The notes: generated from the sequence alone by a model not told the origin. A DNA stretch of 64,000 bases from Tenacibaculum sp. MAR_2010_89 (GCF_900105985.1 NZ_FNUB01000005.1:2046001-2110000); one strand, 5' to 3'; positions 55,616-62,870 are shown, counted from the first letter of the stretch. Numbers and translations: made by a program.

Positions 55616-56158
55616 ATGACACAAGAATTATATCAAAATGCAATCAAATTTGCTGGAGAAAAACACTGTAATCAAAAAGTGCCAGGAACTAATTCTAATT
55701 ATCTTTTACATCTTTCAAATGTAGCGATGGAAATATTAGTTGCTTATAATTTTAAAAGTAATTTTGATATTAATTATGCAATTCAAGTAGCTTTGCTTCA
55801 TGATACGATTGAGGATACAGATACTAAATTTGAAGAATTAAAGGATAAATTTGGAGAGTCAATAGCAAATGCTGTTCAAGCGTTGAGTAAAAATGAAGAT
55901 ATAGCTTTAAAAGAAGATAGAATGCTTGATAGTTTAATGCGTATAAATAAGCAGGAAAAAGAAGTTGGAATGGTTAAGATTGCTGATAGAATAACAAATT
56001 TACAAAAACCACCAATACACTGGAGTAAAGAAAAAATAATTAAATATTGTGAAGAAGCCAAATTGATATCAATTACACTTAATAATAAAAATGATTATTT
56101 AAATAAAAGGTTAGAAAGTAAGATAAAGGAATATGAAAGTTTATTTAATAGTTTTTAA
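55616..56158 (+). CDS. HD-domain hydrolase, MESH1-like small alarmone hydrolase
   Basis: 180 residues. HD signature: H32 in YLLHL, H62-D63 in ALLHDTIEDT, and D124 in KIADRITNL. The opening AGEKHCNQKVPGT is the usual RelA/SpoT-hydrolase start (AxxxHxGQxxxGxPYxxH). No synthetase or TGS domain. The family includes MESH1/SAH enzymes that cleave ppGpp or NADPH, so a role in stress nucleotide turnover is inferred. AT-rich context, isolated on the plus strand inside the island. Confidence 0.82.
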   Translation: MTQELYQNAIKFAGEKHCNQKVPGTNSNYLLHLSNVAMEILVAYNFKSNFDINYAIQVALLHDTIEDTDTKFEELKDKFGESIANAVQALSKNEDIALKEDRMLDSLMRINKQEKEVGMVKIADRITNLQKPPIHWSKEKIIKYCEEAKLISITLNNKNDYLNKRLESKIKEYESLFNSF

Positions 56159-56235
56159 TATTTAAAAAATATATACTTTCTTGTAAGTATGTAAACCAAT
56201 GTTGTATTAGTAAATAATTAAAAATAACACCTATA

Positions 56236-56859
56236 ATGAAAACTTCTTTTTTAGCTAAATGTTTTCCTGTACTTGAAAAAGAACTTTTGAATGAAGTTGA
56301 AGAACATTCAATTTTAAAAAGTTTTAAAGCAGGTGATTTTGTTGTTAAGCAAGGAAGGTTAATACGTTTTTTGCCTATAGTTTTAAGTGGTAATATTAAA
56401 GTGTTTAGTAATGAAGATTCTATACAGTTTCTTTTATATTATATTTCATCAGGAGAAACTTGTATTTATAGTTTTGCTCATATATCAAGTAAAGAACTAG
56501 CAGGGTTTTCAGCTATTGCAGAACTAGATAGTGAATTATTATTACTTCCAATTGATAAGGTTAATAAGTGGTTAAAAAAATATCCATCCTTTGGTAATCT
56601 AGTACTGTCTGATTATAAGAGACATTATAAAGATTTATTAAATACAACAAAACAAGTACTATGTTATAATTTAGAGGAAAGGTTATTAAATTATTTAAAA
56701 AATAAAGTACAAATTAAAGCATCGAATGTTTTAAGTGTTTCCCATCAAGAAGTTGCTGATGATTTAGGTACTTCAAGAGAGGTAATTACAAGGTTATTGA
56801 AAAAATTAAGTATTGCTAATAAAGTACTTCAAGAGGGAAGAAAAATAAAAGTTTTGTAA
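56236..56859 (+). CDS. Crp/Fnr family transcriptional regulator
   Basis: 207 residues. Cyclic-nucleotide-binding-like beta roll (about 20-120) and C-terminal HTH_Crp with SVSHQEVADDLGTSREVITRLLKKL, a true Crp/Fnr recognition helix of the R-E-V-x-R type. Cysteines occur near 74 and 136, but there is no N-terminal Fnr iron-sulfur cluster motif. It directly precedes the haem protein gene; a GTGA-N6-TCAC site lies between them. Confidence 0.9.
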   Translation: MKTSFLAKCFPVLEKELLNEVEEHSILKSFKAGDFVVKQGRLIRFLPIVLSGNIKVFSNEDSIQFLLYYISSGETCIYSFAHISSKELAGFSAIAELDSELLLLPIDKVNKWLKKYPSFGNLVLSDYKRHYKDLLNTTKQVLCYNLEERLLNYLKNKVQIKASNVLSVSHQEVADDLGTSREVITRLLKKLSIANKVLQEGRKIKVL

Positions 56860-56875
56860 AGTGACAGAAGTCACT
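56860..56875 (+). promoter_or_regulatory. CRP/FNR-like operator GTGA-N6-TCAC upstream of the HTHP gene
   Basis: AGTGACAGAAGTCACT: core GTGA-CAGAAG-TCAC (56861-56874), the symmetrical half-sites of the CRP consensus, 53 bp before the HTHP start. A TAnnTTTG -7 element (TAGCTTTG, 56897-56904) follows. The same bases could form a weak 6-bp hairpin before GTTTTT, so partial terminator use is possible. Confidence 0.55.
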
Positions 56876-56926
56876 GTTTTTGGATATTATGAGTTATAGC
56901 TTTGTTTTATATTTAAAAATAAAATA

Positions 56927-57166
56927 ATGTTAGATAAAACACAATTAATACCAGAAAACACGTTAATCACCAATTCACCTGAAGAAGGAAGAGCTTTAGC
57001 TGTAAAAATAGCAAGGTTAACTATTAAAATAACTCAACCTAATGCTGAGGTAAGAGATCAATTACGTCCAGTATATGCAAATGATGCCGCAATGTTAATA
57101 GCTATCGGTCAAACTGTAGCGTTAGAATTTTCTACTATATCTAAAGCAAATAATTATTGGAGATAA
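56927..57166 (+). CDS. Hexameric tyrosine-coordinated haem protein (HTHP)
   Basis: 79 residues. The pattern SPEEGRALAVKIARLTIKITQP, then EVRDQLRPVYANDAAMLIAIGQTVA and ANNYWR at the end, matches the HTHP family, small helical proteins that form a hexamer with one haem per subunit bound by Tyr (probably Y50 here). Family members show peroxidase and catalase-like activity in vitro; the physiological role is unclear. No signal peptide. A Crp/Fnr regulator gene and a CRP-like site lie just upstream, suggesting redox or haem-linked control. Confidence 0.85.
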   Translation: MLDKTQLIPENTLITNSPEEGRALAVKIARLTIKITQPNAEVRDQLRPVYANDAAMLIAIGQTVALEFSTISKANNYWR

Positions 57167-57243
57167 TAAAAAATATTAGATTGATATTATATAATAAAAA
57201 GCAGCACTTATTGAGTGCTGTTTTTTGTAAAAATAAGTTTAAT

Positions 57244-57408
57244 ATAAAAGAAGAAGTACCCCTTCAAAAATACTTCTTCTTTCCAACTAATTTAAACTAA
57301 CTAAAAATGAAATTACTTAAAACTTCATCATAAAGATACTTTAAAACAAAAGTTTAAATTAAAAAAAATAGTTGAATAGAACTTAACTGTAGATGAATGG
57401 TATTTAAT
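57244..57408 (-). repeat. Hairpin repeat family 1, copy D (candidate small RNA unit)
   Basis: Terminator at the left: perfect 12-bp stem AAAGAAGAAGTA / TACTTCTTCTTT (57247-57282), minus-strand loop TTTTTGAAGGGG. The rest aligns almost gap-free with copy E over about 160 bp, including the TATCTTTA (-7-like) and TTCTATTCAACTA boxes. No ORF conserved. Confidence 0.55.
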
Positions 57409-57409
57409 A

Positions 57410-57485
57410 AAAAAGCTGGCCTATTAAATAATATAATAGACCAACAAACCTTAAGCCCGTCCCCACGGGTCTTAAAAACTATCGT
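57410..57485 (-). ncRNA. Second copy of the CCCGTGGGGACGGG hairpin + terminator unit
   Basis: Perfect hairpin CCCGT-CCCC-ACGGG on the plus strand (57456-57469), i.e. GGGG tetraloop on the minus strand, followed on the minus strand by a GCTGGCC-containing terminator and T-run (57410-57450). Same order and near-identical words as 54432-54492. Confidence 0.45.
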
Positions 57486-57644
57486 TAAAGATAAAAACGT
57501 GTTTATCTTCTTTTTATTTGTAAGACTCTAAAAAAATAAAAAAGTCACATAAAGAACTCTATAGTAAGCTAAATAAATCAGAGTAAATTAAGAGGAGAGT
57601 TATTGTTGTTTTTATTAAAAGGTAGGATAACATGTTGCTTTAAA

Positions 57645-57800
57645 AAAAGAAAGGAGCTTATAAAGCTCCCTTCTAAACAATAATTAAAACCCTTCTAAAA
57701 ATTTAACGATTATTGTTTTTAAAGAGTGCAAATATTGTATAAATCAAGAAATTTTAAAATAGGTAAAAACCCTGAATTTTTACTAAGGGTAAACCATTAG
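57645..57800 (-). repeat. Family 2 unit 3: CTAATGGTTT box to terminator
   Basis: Right-end box 57764-57800, 32/37 identical to 53247-53283. On the minus strand, AATATTTGCACTC (-7-like) and an AATAAT...ATTATT stem with AGAAGGG loop follow, then terminator GGAGCTTTATAAGCTCC and TTTCTTTTTTT (57652-57678). Same length (about 156 bp) as the other family 2 units (165 and 167 bp). Confidence 0.45.
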
Positions 57801-57975
57801 AAAACTCAGTGTTTTAGAGAGGTTTAGAAGGTTTTTTGATATTGTAAATAACTTAAAAATGTAAATATTAATAAAAATATTATTTTTTTATTATAAAGCT
57901 AATGAGTAAGATAAAAAACATAGAAATCGCTAATTATTTAATAGAAATAATTGTAATTTAGTAGTGTCTTGTAAA

Positions 57976-58105
57976 ACAAAAAAACTCCTCTGAATATTTC
58001 TTTTCTGGTAACTATTTTTTTCTAAAAATTAAAAACTAACTTTTAAATTATATAACAATTATAACTTAATTCAGTAGAAAGCAATTTATGTATTAGATGA
58101 AGTAT
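57976..58105 (-). repeat. Degenerate family 1 copy G
   Basis: Weak resemblance: the minus strand has CTTCATCTAATACATAAATT (compare TTTCATCTAAAACACTAATT in copy A), GTTTTTAATTTTTAGAAAA and TAGTTA, and ends near CTCCTCTG with a T-run. The terminator stem is eroded. Confidence 0.3.
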
Positions 58106-58140
58106 GTCTATGTTTATTTAAAAAATATTTTAGTGTAAGT

Positions 58141-58169
58141 AAAAAAACAGGTTTTATCCTGCTTTTTTT
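58141..58169. terminator. Terminator of double-glycine peptide gene 3
   Basis: CAGG-TTTTAT-CCTG flanked by seven A on the left and seven T on the right, 12 bp after the peptide stop on the minus strand. Short GC stem but long A/T pairing. Confidence 0.65.
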
Positions 58170-58180
58170 AATATTATTAA

Positions 58181-58321
58181 TTACCTACAAGACCACGAAC
58201 GTGTAGATGGATTATATTTTGCTTTTAATGGATAAGGACAAAGTGGTGCTTTTCCTCCGTTAATTGATGTTTGTTCTGTTTTGTTTAAAGTAGTACCTAA
58301 TTTTGAAATGTTTTTTAACAT
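58181..58321 (-). CDS. Double-glycine leader peptide 3 (46 aa)
   Basis: Leader MLKNISKLGTTLNKTEQ with INGG at residues 20-23. Core of 23 residues begins KAPLCPYPLKAKYNPS and has two cysteines (C28 and C45), compatible with one disulfide closing a loop of 16 residues; the net charge of the core is strongly positive. Unlike the other three genes, no GTAAGG/CCTTAC element is seen upstream. It has its own terminator. Function unknown. Confidence 0.78.
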   Translation of the reverse strand: MLKNISKLGTTLNKTEQTSINGGKAPLCPYPLKAKYNPSTRSWSCR

Positions 58322-58477
58322 AGTATTAAATTTTATATTATTTAATAAGCAAGTTAAAATTGATTTTTGAAAAATAATCTGAAATATTTCCGAGTTCTAT
58401 GAAATAACTTCTAGAGGTAACAAAAAAGAAAAATAACTAGCTAAAACTGTTTCATAACTTCACTAAAGAAGATAAGC

Positions 58478-58627
58478 TTATATAAATTTATATTCTTCAG
58501 GATTATTAGACATTTTGTTGTAGCAATAACGATCAATAGTTATTTCGAATTTAAGTTTAGGAAATTTAACATCATATTTATTTCCGTACGATTTGATAAG
58601 CTTTACTAATGTTGGTTTTGATTTCAT
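58478..58627 (-). CDS. Small basic ORF, 49 aa, between peptide genes 3 and 4
   Basis: MKSKPTLVKLIKSYGNKYDV, then ...FEITIDRYCYNKMSNNPEE and a KFI end. No leader of the GG type, no membrane helix; one cysteine. Basic N-terminal half, acidic tail. Same strand as the peptides and located 156 bp upstream of peptide gene 3. Could be a separate precursor, a small regulator, or chance; I do not recognise a family. Confidence 0.4.
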   Translation of the reverse strand: MKSKPTLVKLIKSYGNKYDVKFPKLKFEITIDRYCYNKMSNNPEEYKFI

Positions 58628-58775
58628 AATTATAGATTTTATTCTTTTAAAATACTTTATAAAATCAATAAAATAATCAAAAATTAGATAATTACATGGA
58701 GAAGTTAAGGTGAGTTGTAAGTAGCTTTAGATATATAGATTGGTTATATATTCTTTTAAGAAAAGAAAGATAGTT

Positions 58776-58819
58776 AAAGTAAACTACAGGAGAACTTTTT
58801 AACCCCAGTAGTTTACTTT
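58776..58819 (-). terminator. Hairpin after double-glycine peptide gene 4
   Basis: 12-bp stem AAAGTAAACTAC / GTAGTTTACTTT with a 20-nt loop containing TGGGG on the minus strand, 8 bp after the stop codon at 58828. The T-tract is interrupted, so termination may be partial. Confidence 0.6.
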
Positions 58820-58827
58820 TATTTACA

Positions 58828-59004
58828 TTATAATAAAATACAACCACCCCAAGAATAACATCTACAAGGTTCTCTTAATACATATCCATTAGGTAATGTT
58901 CTACAACAAGTTGAATTTCCACATTGAGTCCAATTACCACCATTAATAGATTTTTGTTCACTTTTGTTTAAAGTTGTTCCAAGATTTGAAATTTTTTTTA
59001 ACAT
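58828..59004 (-). CDS. Double-glycine leader peptide 4 (58 aa, six-cysteine core)
   Basis: Leader MLKKISNLGTTLNKSEQ with INGG at residues 20-23. Core of 35 residues begins NWTQCGNSTCCRTLPNGY and has six cysteines (C28, C33, C34, C47, C49 and C55), including adjacent CC and CRC, a spacing reminiscent of compact three-disulfide toxins or defensin-like bacteriocins (analogy only). A 49-bp palindrome with four GTAAGG/CCTTAC half-sites lies upstream. Largest and most Cys-rich member of the set. Confidence 0.8.
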   Translation of the reverse strand: MLKKISNLGTTLNKSEQKSINGGNWTQCGNSTCCRTLPNGYVLREPCRCYSWGGCILL

Positions 59005-59058
59005 GATGTTTATTTTAAGTTGTTTAAAATTAATGTTTTAAGATGTTTTTTTTGAAAT

Positions 59059-59107
59059 AGTAACCTTACTAAAAGTAAGGTTATTCCTTACTTTTAGTAA
59101 GGTTACT
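59059..59107 (-). promoter_or_regulatory. Perfect palindrome (22-bp arms) with four alternating GTAAGG/CCTTAC half-sites
   Basis: Arms 59059-59080 and 59086-59107 are perfect complements around TTATT. Within it the order CCTTAC-N5-GTAAGG-N5-CCTTAC-N5-GTAAGG repeats with an 11-bp period. The central pair (59075-59091) lies 71 bp upstream of the peptide 4 start. No T-run follows, so it is more like an operator than a terminator. Confidence 0.6.
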
Positions 59108-59249
59108 TAGATTATGATAGCGCCCTAGTTTAAATAATAAGAAAGTTAGTGAACCTTTCGTTTTAGAAAATAAAAAAGGAATTAAAAAAAGGAGTATAAA
59201 TAATCGTATTCGAGTATTTAATTTAAATTTACATTATAATTGCTTTAAA

Positions 59250-60914
59250 ATGATATTAAACACTATGAACTTTTTTTGTAAAACATTTATGCTTATAAGT
59301 TTTACATGTTTATTTTTCGCCTGTAGTTTTGAGAAAAGAAAAAAAAACACAGAGATAACTTCAGATACTCTTAAACTTCAGAAAGTTGATGATTTTTTTT
59401 TAAATGAAAACAAATCTGTAAATGGAATAAAGTTTAAAGTAGACAATGTATTAAAGAATGACACCCTTCTTGAAACATTTCCAGCTAAAAAAGTTGTAGC
59501 AAATTTTATAAGAAAACAAATTACTTATTTCCCAGATAGTAATGATACTCAATTAAAGTTGGTTCCAATAAGTGGTAATGGGCTTATTAACACTATAAAT
59601 ATATGTTATGGACAGCATAGACCGTTAGTATTATCTCCAGATGTTATATGGATGACAATAGCTCAAGGGGTTTCAACACATATAAATAAAGAATTTAAAC
59701 AATTAGATGTTAAATTATTTAAGAAAAATAAGCCTAAGGTTCTAAAAGTTAGAAACGACTCTTTAGAGTATGGAGTAAAACATTGGAAAAGTTTAATAAC
59801 TAGCTTAACAAATTCAACAAGAAAATACACAAAAGAAGATATGTTTTCTTTTTTAGCTCCCAAATTTTCTACCACAACAGAAAATATTCATATAGCTTAT
59901 CAAGCTAATATTTTATATGGATATAAAAAGGCTTTTACATACTTAGGTGAAGGAGGTTGCGGCATTCCTTATATAACCCTAACGGGAACTAAATCTGATT
60001 GGATAAAAATAAAAGAAAGTTTATCAAACTTAGATGATTTAGAATTAGGTTTTTGGCGTAAAGAACTAGAACTTATTCTAGATGAGTTTATAGCAGTCTA
60101 TACTAATACTATGAACGAAAAATTTTGGAGAAATATTTATAAAGAATATTTAGATTATGGTGAGTTCTCTATTTCTGGATGGATCATTAAACTTTATCCT
60201 TATATAGAAGTTTTAGGAGCAGGTGTTTACGATAAGGAATTAGGAATGATGAAGGTTGAACATAGGTTTTTAAAAAATGAATACGTAGTTGGTGATAAAT
60301 ACTTATACTCAAAATTAAATATTGATGTTTTTCCAAATTATAAAAGTGAAGCGAATATTATTTGGGAAAATCACCTAAAAAATGAAAGAACTAAACTATT
60401 TCTTTACTCTGGAATTATGGGAGCAAAGCAATATGTAGATGGTTCATTAATGCCATGGGTTACTTGGGCTATTTCTAAAGAAAATGAAAAAGAACCTGCC
60501 TTATTAAGGTCACAAAGTAATGAAGTCATTCATAGAGACCCTAAATGGATACCACATATATATGAGAATGATTCTACAGTTATTCAAAAAGCAATATATC
60601 CTATAAAAAAAGATTTTCAGTTTGAAGAGGGACTCACTCATTTTAGGAAACAAGTATCAAAAATAGTTTATCCTAATTATAGTCAGAAAGGTGACACATT
60701 AACTTTTTATATATTATCAAATGGAAAACCAATTATTATAACGGATAATAAAAAATTAGAGTTAAAAGTACAAACTTGGTTAAATGAAAAAGGTGTTAAG
60801 TGGAATCCGGCAAAGGTGAAGCTATCTGAGGCAGTTATGTTTAAAGAAGAAGTAGACTCAACTAAATTAGTTAGCGTAAATAGTAAAATTAAAATAGTAA
60901 TAGAGAAAAATTGA
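59250..60914 (+). CDS. DUF4419 domain-containing lipoprotein
   Basis: 554 residues. Leader with FFACSFEKRKK suggests a lipoprotein (Cys about 25; start could also be the Met at residue 6 or 14). The DUF4419 hallmark ICYGQHRPLVLSPDVIWMTIAQGVSTHIN lies at about 117-145 (shown here in part as HRPLVLSPDVIWMTIAQG). Later GFWRKELELILDEF and SGWIIKLYPY are also family-like. Function of DUF4419 is not known. The last 120 residues have a TonB-C-like pattern (FHxxG absent) that I cannot assign. AT content and codon use match the neighbours. Confidence 0.8.
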   Translation: MILNTMNFFCKTFMLISFTCLFFACSFEKRKKNTEITSDTLKLQKVDDFFLNENKSVNGIKFKVDNVLKNDTLLETFPAKKVVANFIRKQITYFPDSNDTQLKLVPISGNGLINTINICYGQHRPLVLSPDVIWMTIAQGVSTHINKEFKQLDVKLFKKNKPKVLKVRNDSLEYGVKHWKSLITSLTNSTRKYTKEDMFSFLAPKFSTTTENIHIAYQANILYGYKKAFTYLGEGGCGIPYITLTGTKSDWIKIKESLSNLDDLELGFWRKELELILDEFIAVYTNTMNEKFWRNIYKEYLDYGEFSISGWIIKLYPYIEVLGAGVYDKELGMMKVEHRFLKNEYVVGDKYLYSKLNIDVFPNYKSEANIIWENHLKNERTKLFLYSGIMGAKQYVDGSLMPWVTWAISKENEKEPALLRSQSNEVIHRDPKWIPHIYENDSTVIQKAIYPIKKDFQFEEGLTHFRKQVSKIVYPNYSQKGDTLTFYILSNGKPIIITDNKKLELKVQTWLNEKGVKWNPAKVKLSEAVMFKEEVDSTKLVSVNSKIKIVIEKN

Positions 60915-60938
60915 AAATTTTCCAATAGTATATTAAAA

Positions 60939-61523
60939 ATGAATTCAAAAACATCCATATTACTATCTATTTTTAAAGGTATAAATTTTTCTGTTGATGA
61001 AATAAGCACTGTTGAACGTAAATTTGAAAAAATCATTATAAAAAAGGGAGACAGACTTTTAAATTCTGGAAAAACAGTAGGTAATCAATATTATATTTAT
61101 AGCGGTTGTTTAAGAGCTTATTTTATAGGTAAAGATGGTAAAGAGCATACTATACAATTCGCTATTGAAGACTGGTGGATAAGTGATTATACAGCTTTTT
61201 TTACAACTTCAAAAGCAATTATGACTATAGATTGCATCCAGGATGCAGTTGTATATAAGATATCTAAAGAGTCAATGGAAAGTTTATATACAGTTATACC
61301 AAAATTAGAAACTTTTTTTAGAAGGAAAATGGAAGGAGCTTTTTCTAGTTTTCAAAAAAGAATACTTGGTGCTTTATCTCAAACAGCAAAAGAAAGGTAT
61401 ATTACTTTTGTTAAAACATACCCAAATATAGAAATAAGTGTAAAAAATTACCACATAGCTTCCTATTTAGGAATAACAACAGAAAGTTTAAGTAGAATTA
61501 GAAAAGAAATTGCTGAAAAATAG
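60939..61523 (+). CDS. Crp/Fnr family transcriptional regulator
   Basis: 194 residues. The cNMP-binding-like domain (KKGDRLLNSGKTVGNQYYIYSGCLRAYFIGKDGKEHTIQF in the order 33-72) is followed by HTH NYHIASYLGITTESLSRIRKEI at the C-terminus. Same subgroup as the regulator at 44002 (IGISATQLSRIRKK-type helix). 24 bp after the DUF4419 gene, possibly co-transcribed. Precedes the DJ-1 family gene. Confidence 0.88.
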   Translation: MNSKTSILLSIFKGINFSVDEISTVERKFEKIIIKKGDRLLNSGKTVGNQYYIYSGCLRAYFIGKDGKEHTIQFAIEDWWISDYTAFFTTSKAIMTIDCIQDAVVYKISKESMESLYTVIPKLETFFRRKMEGAFSSFQKRILGALSQTAKERYITFVKTYPNIEISVKNYHIASYLGITTESLSRIRKEIAEK

Positions 61524-61662
61524 TTTTCTTACCATACATCAATTATTTTAAGTCTTAAGTATTATAGTTTTGTTTAAGTATCAACTTGAGTATATATAAA
61601 TATTCTCCTGCGATACAATGATCATTAAATAAAATAATTTACTCAGACAAAAAGTAGAAAAA

Positions 61663-62343
61663 ATGAAAAAAGTATTATTTGTATTAACTAGTCATGATGA
61701 ACTTGGGACTACTGGTGAAAAAACTGGATTTTGGATAGAAGAGTTTGCAGCTCCCTATTATTTTTTTAAAGATAATAATGTTGAGGTTATTTTGGCATCA
61801 CCTAAAGGAGGGCAACCACCAATAGATCCAAAAAGTGAATTGCCAGATTTTCAAACTGCATCCACAATTAGGTTTTATAAAGATGAAGAAACAAAAGAGA
61901 TTGTATCAAAAACAATAAAATTAAACACAGTTGATCAAGCAGATTATGATGCTGTATTTTATCCAGGAGGGCATGGTCCTTTATGGGATTTAGTAGAAGA
62001 CAAAGATTCAATTTTACTTATTGAATCATTCATAAAAAATAATAAACCGGTAGGAGCTGTTTGTCATGCACCAGCTATTTTTAAACATACAAAAAATGAA
62101 GAGGGAACTCCGTTAGTAAAAGGGAAAAAGGTTACTGGATTTTCTAATACTGAAGAGGAAGCTGTGCAATTAACAAACGTGGTTCCGTTTTTAGTAGAAA
62201 ATATGCTAAAAGAAAATGGAGCAATATTTTCTAAAGGTGATGATTGGGCACCTTATGTTTTAGAAGATGAATTATTAATTACTGGTCAAAATCCTGCATC
62301 TTCTGAATTAGTGGCTGAAATTTTATTAAAAAAACTGAAATAA
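61663..62343 (+). CDS. Type 1 glutamine amidotransferase-like protein (DJ-1/PfpI, Hsp31-like)
   Basis: 226 residues. FVLTSHDELGTTGEKTGFWIEE with the conserved Glu, YPGGHGPLWDL, and the nucleophile elbow GAVCHAPA (Cys about 138) followed by His give the Cys-His-Glu arrangement of the Hsp31/glyoxalase III branch. Relatives detoxify methylglyoxal or act as chaperones. Cytosolic. Ended by a GC-containing terminator. Confidence 0.9.
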   Translation: MKKVLFVLTSHDELGTTGEKTGFWIEEFAAPYYFFKDNNVEVILASPKGGQPPIDPKSELPDFQTASTIRFYKDEETKEIVSKTIKLNTVDQADYDAVFYPGGHGPLWDLVEDKDSILLIESFIKNNKPVGAVCHAPAIFKHTKNEEGTPLVKGKKVTGFSNTEEEAVQLTNVVPFLVENMLKENGAIFSKGDDWAPYVLEDELLITGQNPASSELVAEILLKKLK

Positions 62344-62364
62344 AACTACATAAAACATGATAAG

Positions 62365-62392
62365 AGCGATTTGAATTTTTATCCAGGTCGCT
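62365..62392 (+). terminator. Terminator of the DJ-1 family gene
   Basis: Stem AGCGATTTG / CAGGTCGCT (two G-T pairs), loop AATTTTTATC, then TTTTTT. Confidence 0.7.
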
Positions 62393-62415
62393 TTTTTATT
62401 AGTATGCTTTTTATA

Positions 62416-62583
62416 AATAAAAAAGAAAAGAAGTAACCCTTCAAAATTACTCCTTCTCTCAAACTAATTTAAACTTACTAAAAATGAAATTATTTAAAAC
62501 TTCTACATAAAAGTAATTTAAAGAAAGAGTTTTGTTGAATTAAATTAGTTGAATAGAATGTATCTATAGATAAACGGTATTTG
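62416..62583 (-). repeat. Hairpin repeat family 1, copy E (candidate small RNA unit)
   Basis: Aligns with copy D (57244-57408) over its full length. On the minus strand: CCGTTTATCTATAG, TTCTATTCAACTAATTT, TTACTTTTATG (-7-like), GTTTTAAATAATTTCATTTTT, then terminator with GGAGTAATTTTGAAGGGTTAC and TTCTTTTTT tail. Confidence 0.55.
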
Positions 62584-62616
62584 AGATTTTATAGTAAAAC
62601 AACTAAAATAAGTTTT

Positions 62617-62788
62617 ATAAAAAAAGAAAGAAGTATTCTTGCGAAGACTTCTTTCCTAACTAACCAAACATTTTCCAAAAAATGAAAAATCAAATTTTAA
62701 ACTACACTGTAAATATAATTTAAGAACTAAGTAAGTTGTCTGATTATTAGTTGAATAGGTGTTATGTTTCGATAAGTAGTATTAAAAC
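62617..62788 (-). repeat. Hairpin repeat family 1, copy F (candidate small RNA unit)
   Basis: On the minus strand: ACTTATCGAAACATAAC, CTATTCAACTAATAATC, TTATATTTACAGTGTAG (-7-like), GTTTGGTTAGTTAGG, then hairpin GAAGTCTTCGCAAGAATACT and seven T. Adjacent to copy E in direct orientation. Confidence 0.55.
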
Positions 62789-62843
62789 ACCATTGAATTG
62801 AAAAAAATAGAAAAAGAAACTTTAAGTTAGGATATCAAAAAAT

Positions 62844-62870
62844 AAAGGAACTCATAGTATGAGTTCCTTT
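62844..62870. terminator. Isolated terminator hairpin
   Basis: Perfect 13-bp stem AAAGGAACTCATA / TATGAGTTCCTTT around one base, flanked by A-rich and T-rich runs. It ends no visible gene, although it could serve the dihydrouridine synthase gene (stop at 62999) at a distance of about 130 bp. Confidence 0.65.

Noticed and set aside
52519..59249. Integrated mobile element or genomic island next to tRNA-His
   Set aside because: No integrase, transposase or repeated tRNA 3' end was found, and base composition is not clearly different; gene-poor character alone is not enough.
52866..62530. Tiny plus-strand ATG frames in the hairpin repeats (ATGAAATT... of 7-8 codons)
   Set aside because: Lengths and reading frames are not conserved among copies A, C, D, E and F; copy C stops after three codons, so a leader-peptide role is not supported.
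52804..62788. CRISPR array or leader-repeat structure suggested by repeated hairpins
   Set aside because: Repeats are about 160 bp, diverged, irregularly spaced and associated with terminators; no short identical repeats with unique spacers and no cas genes.
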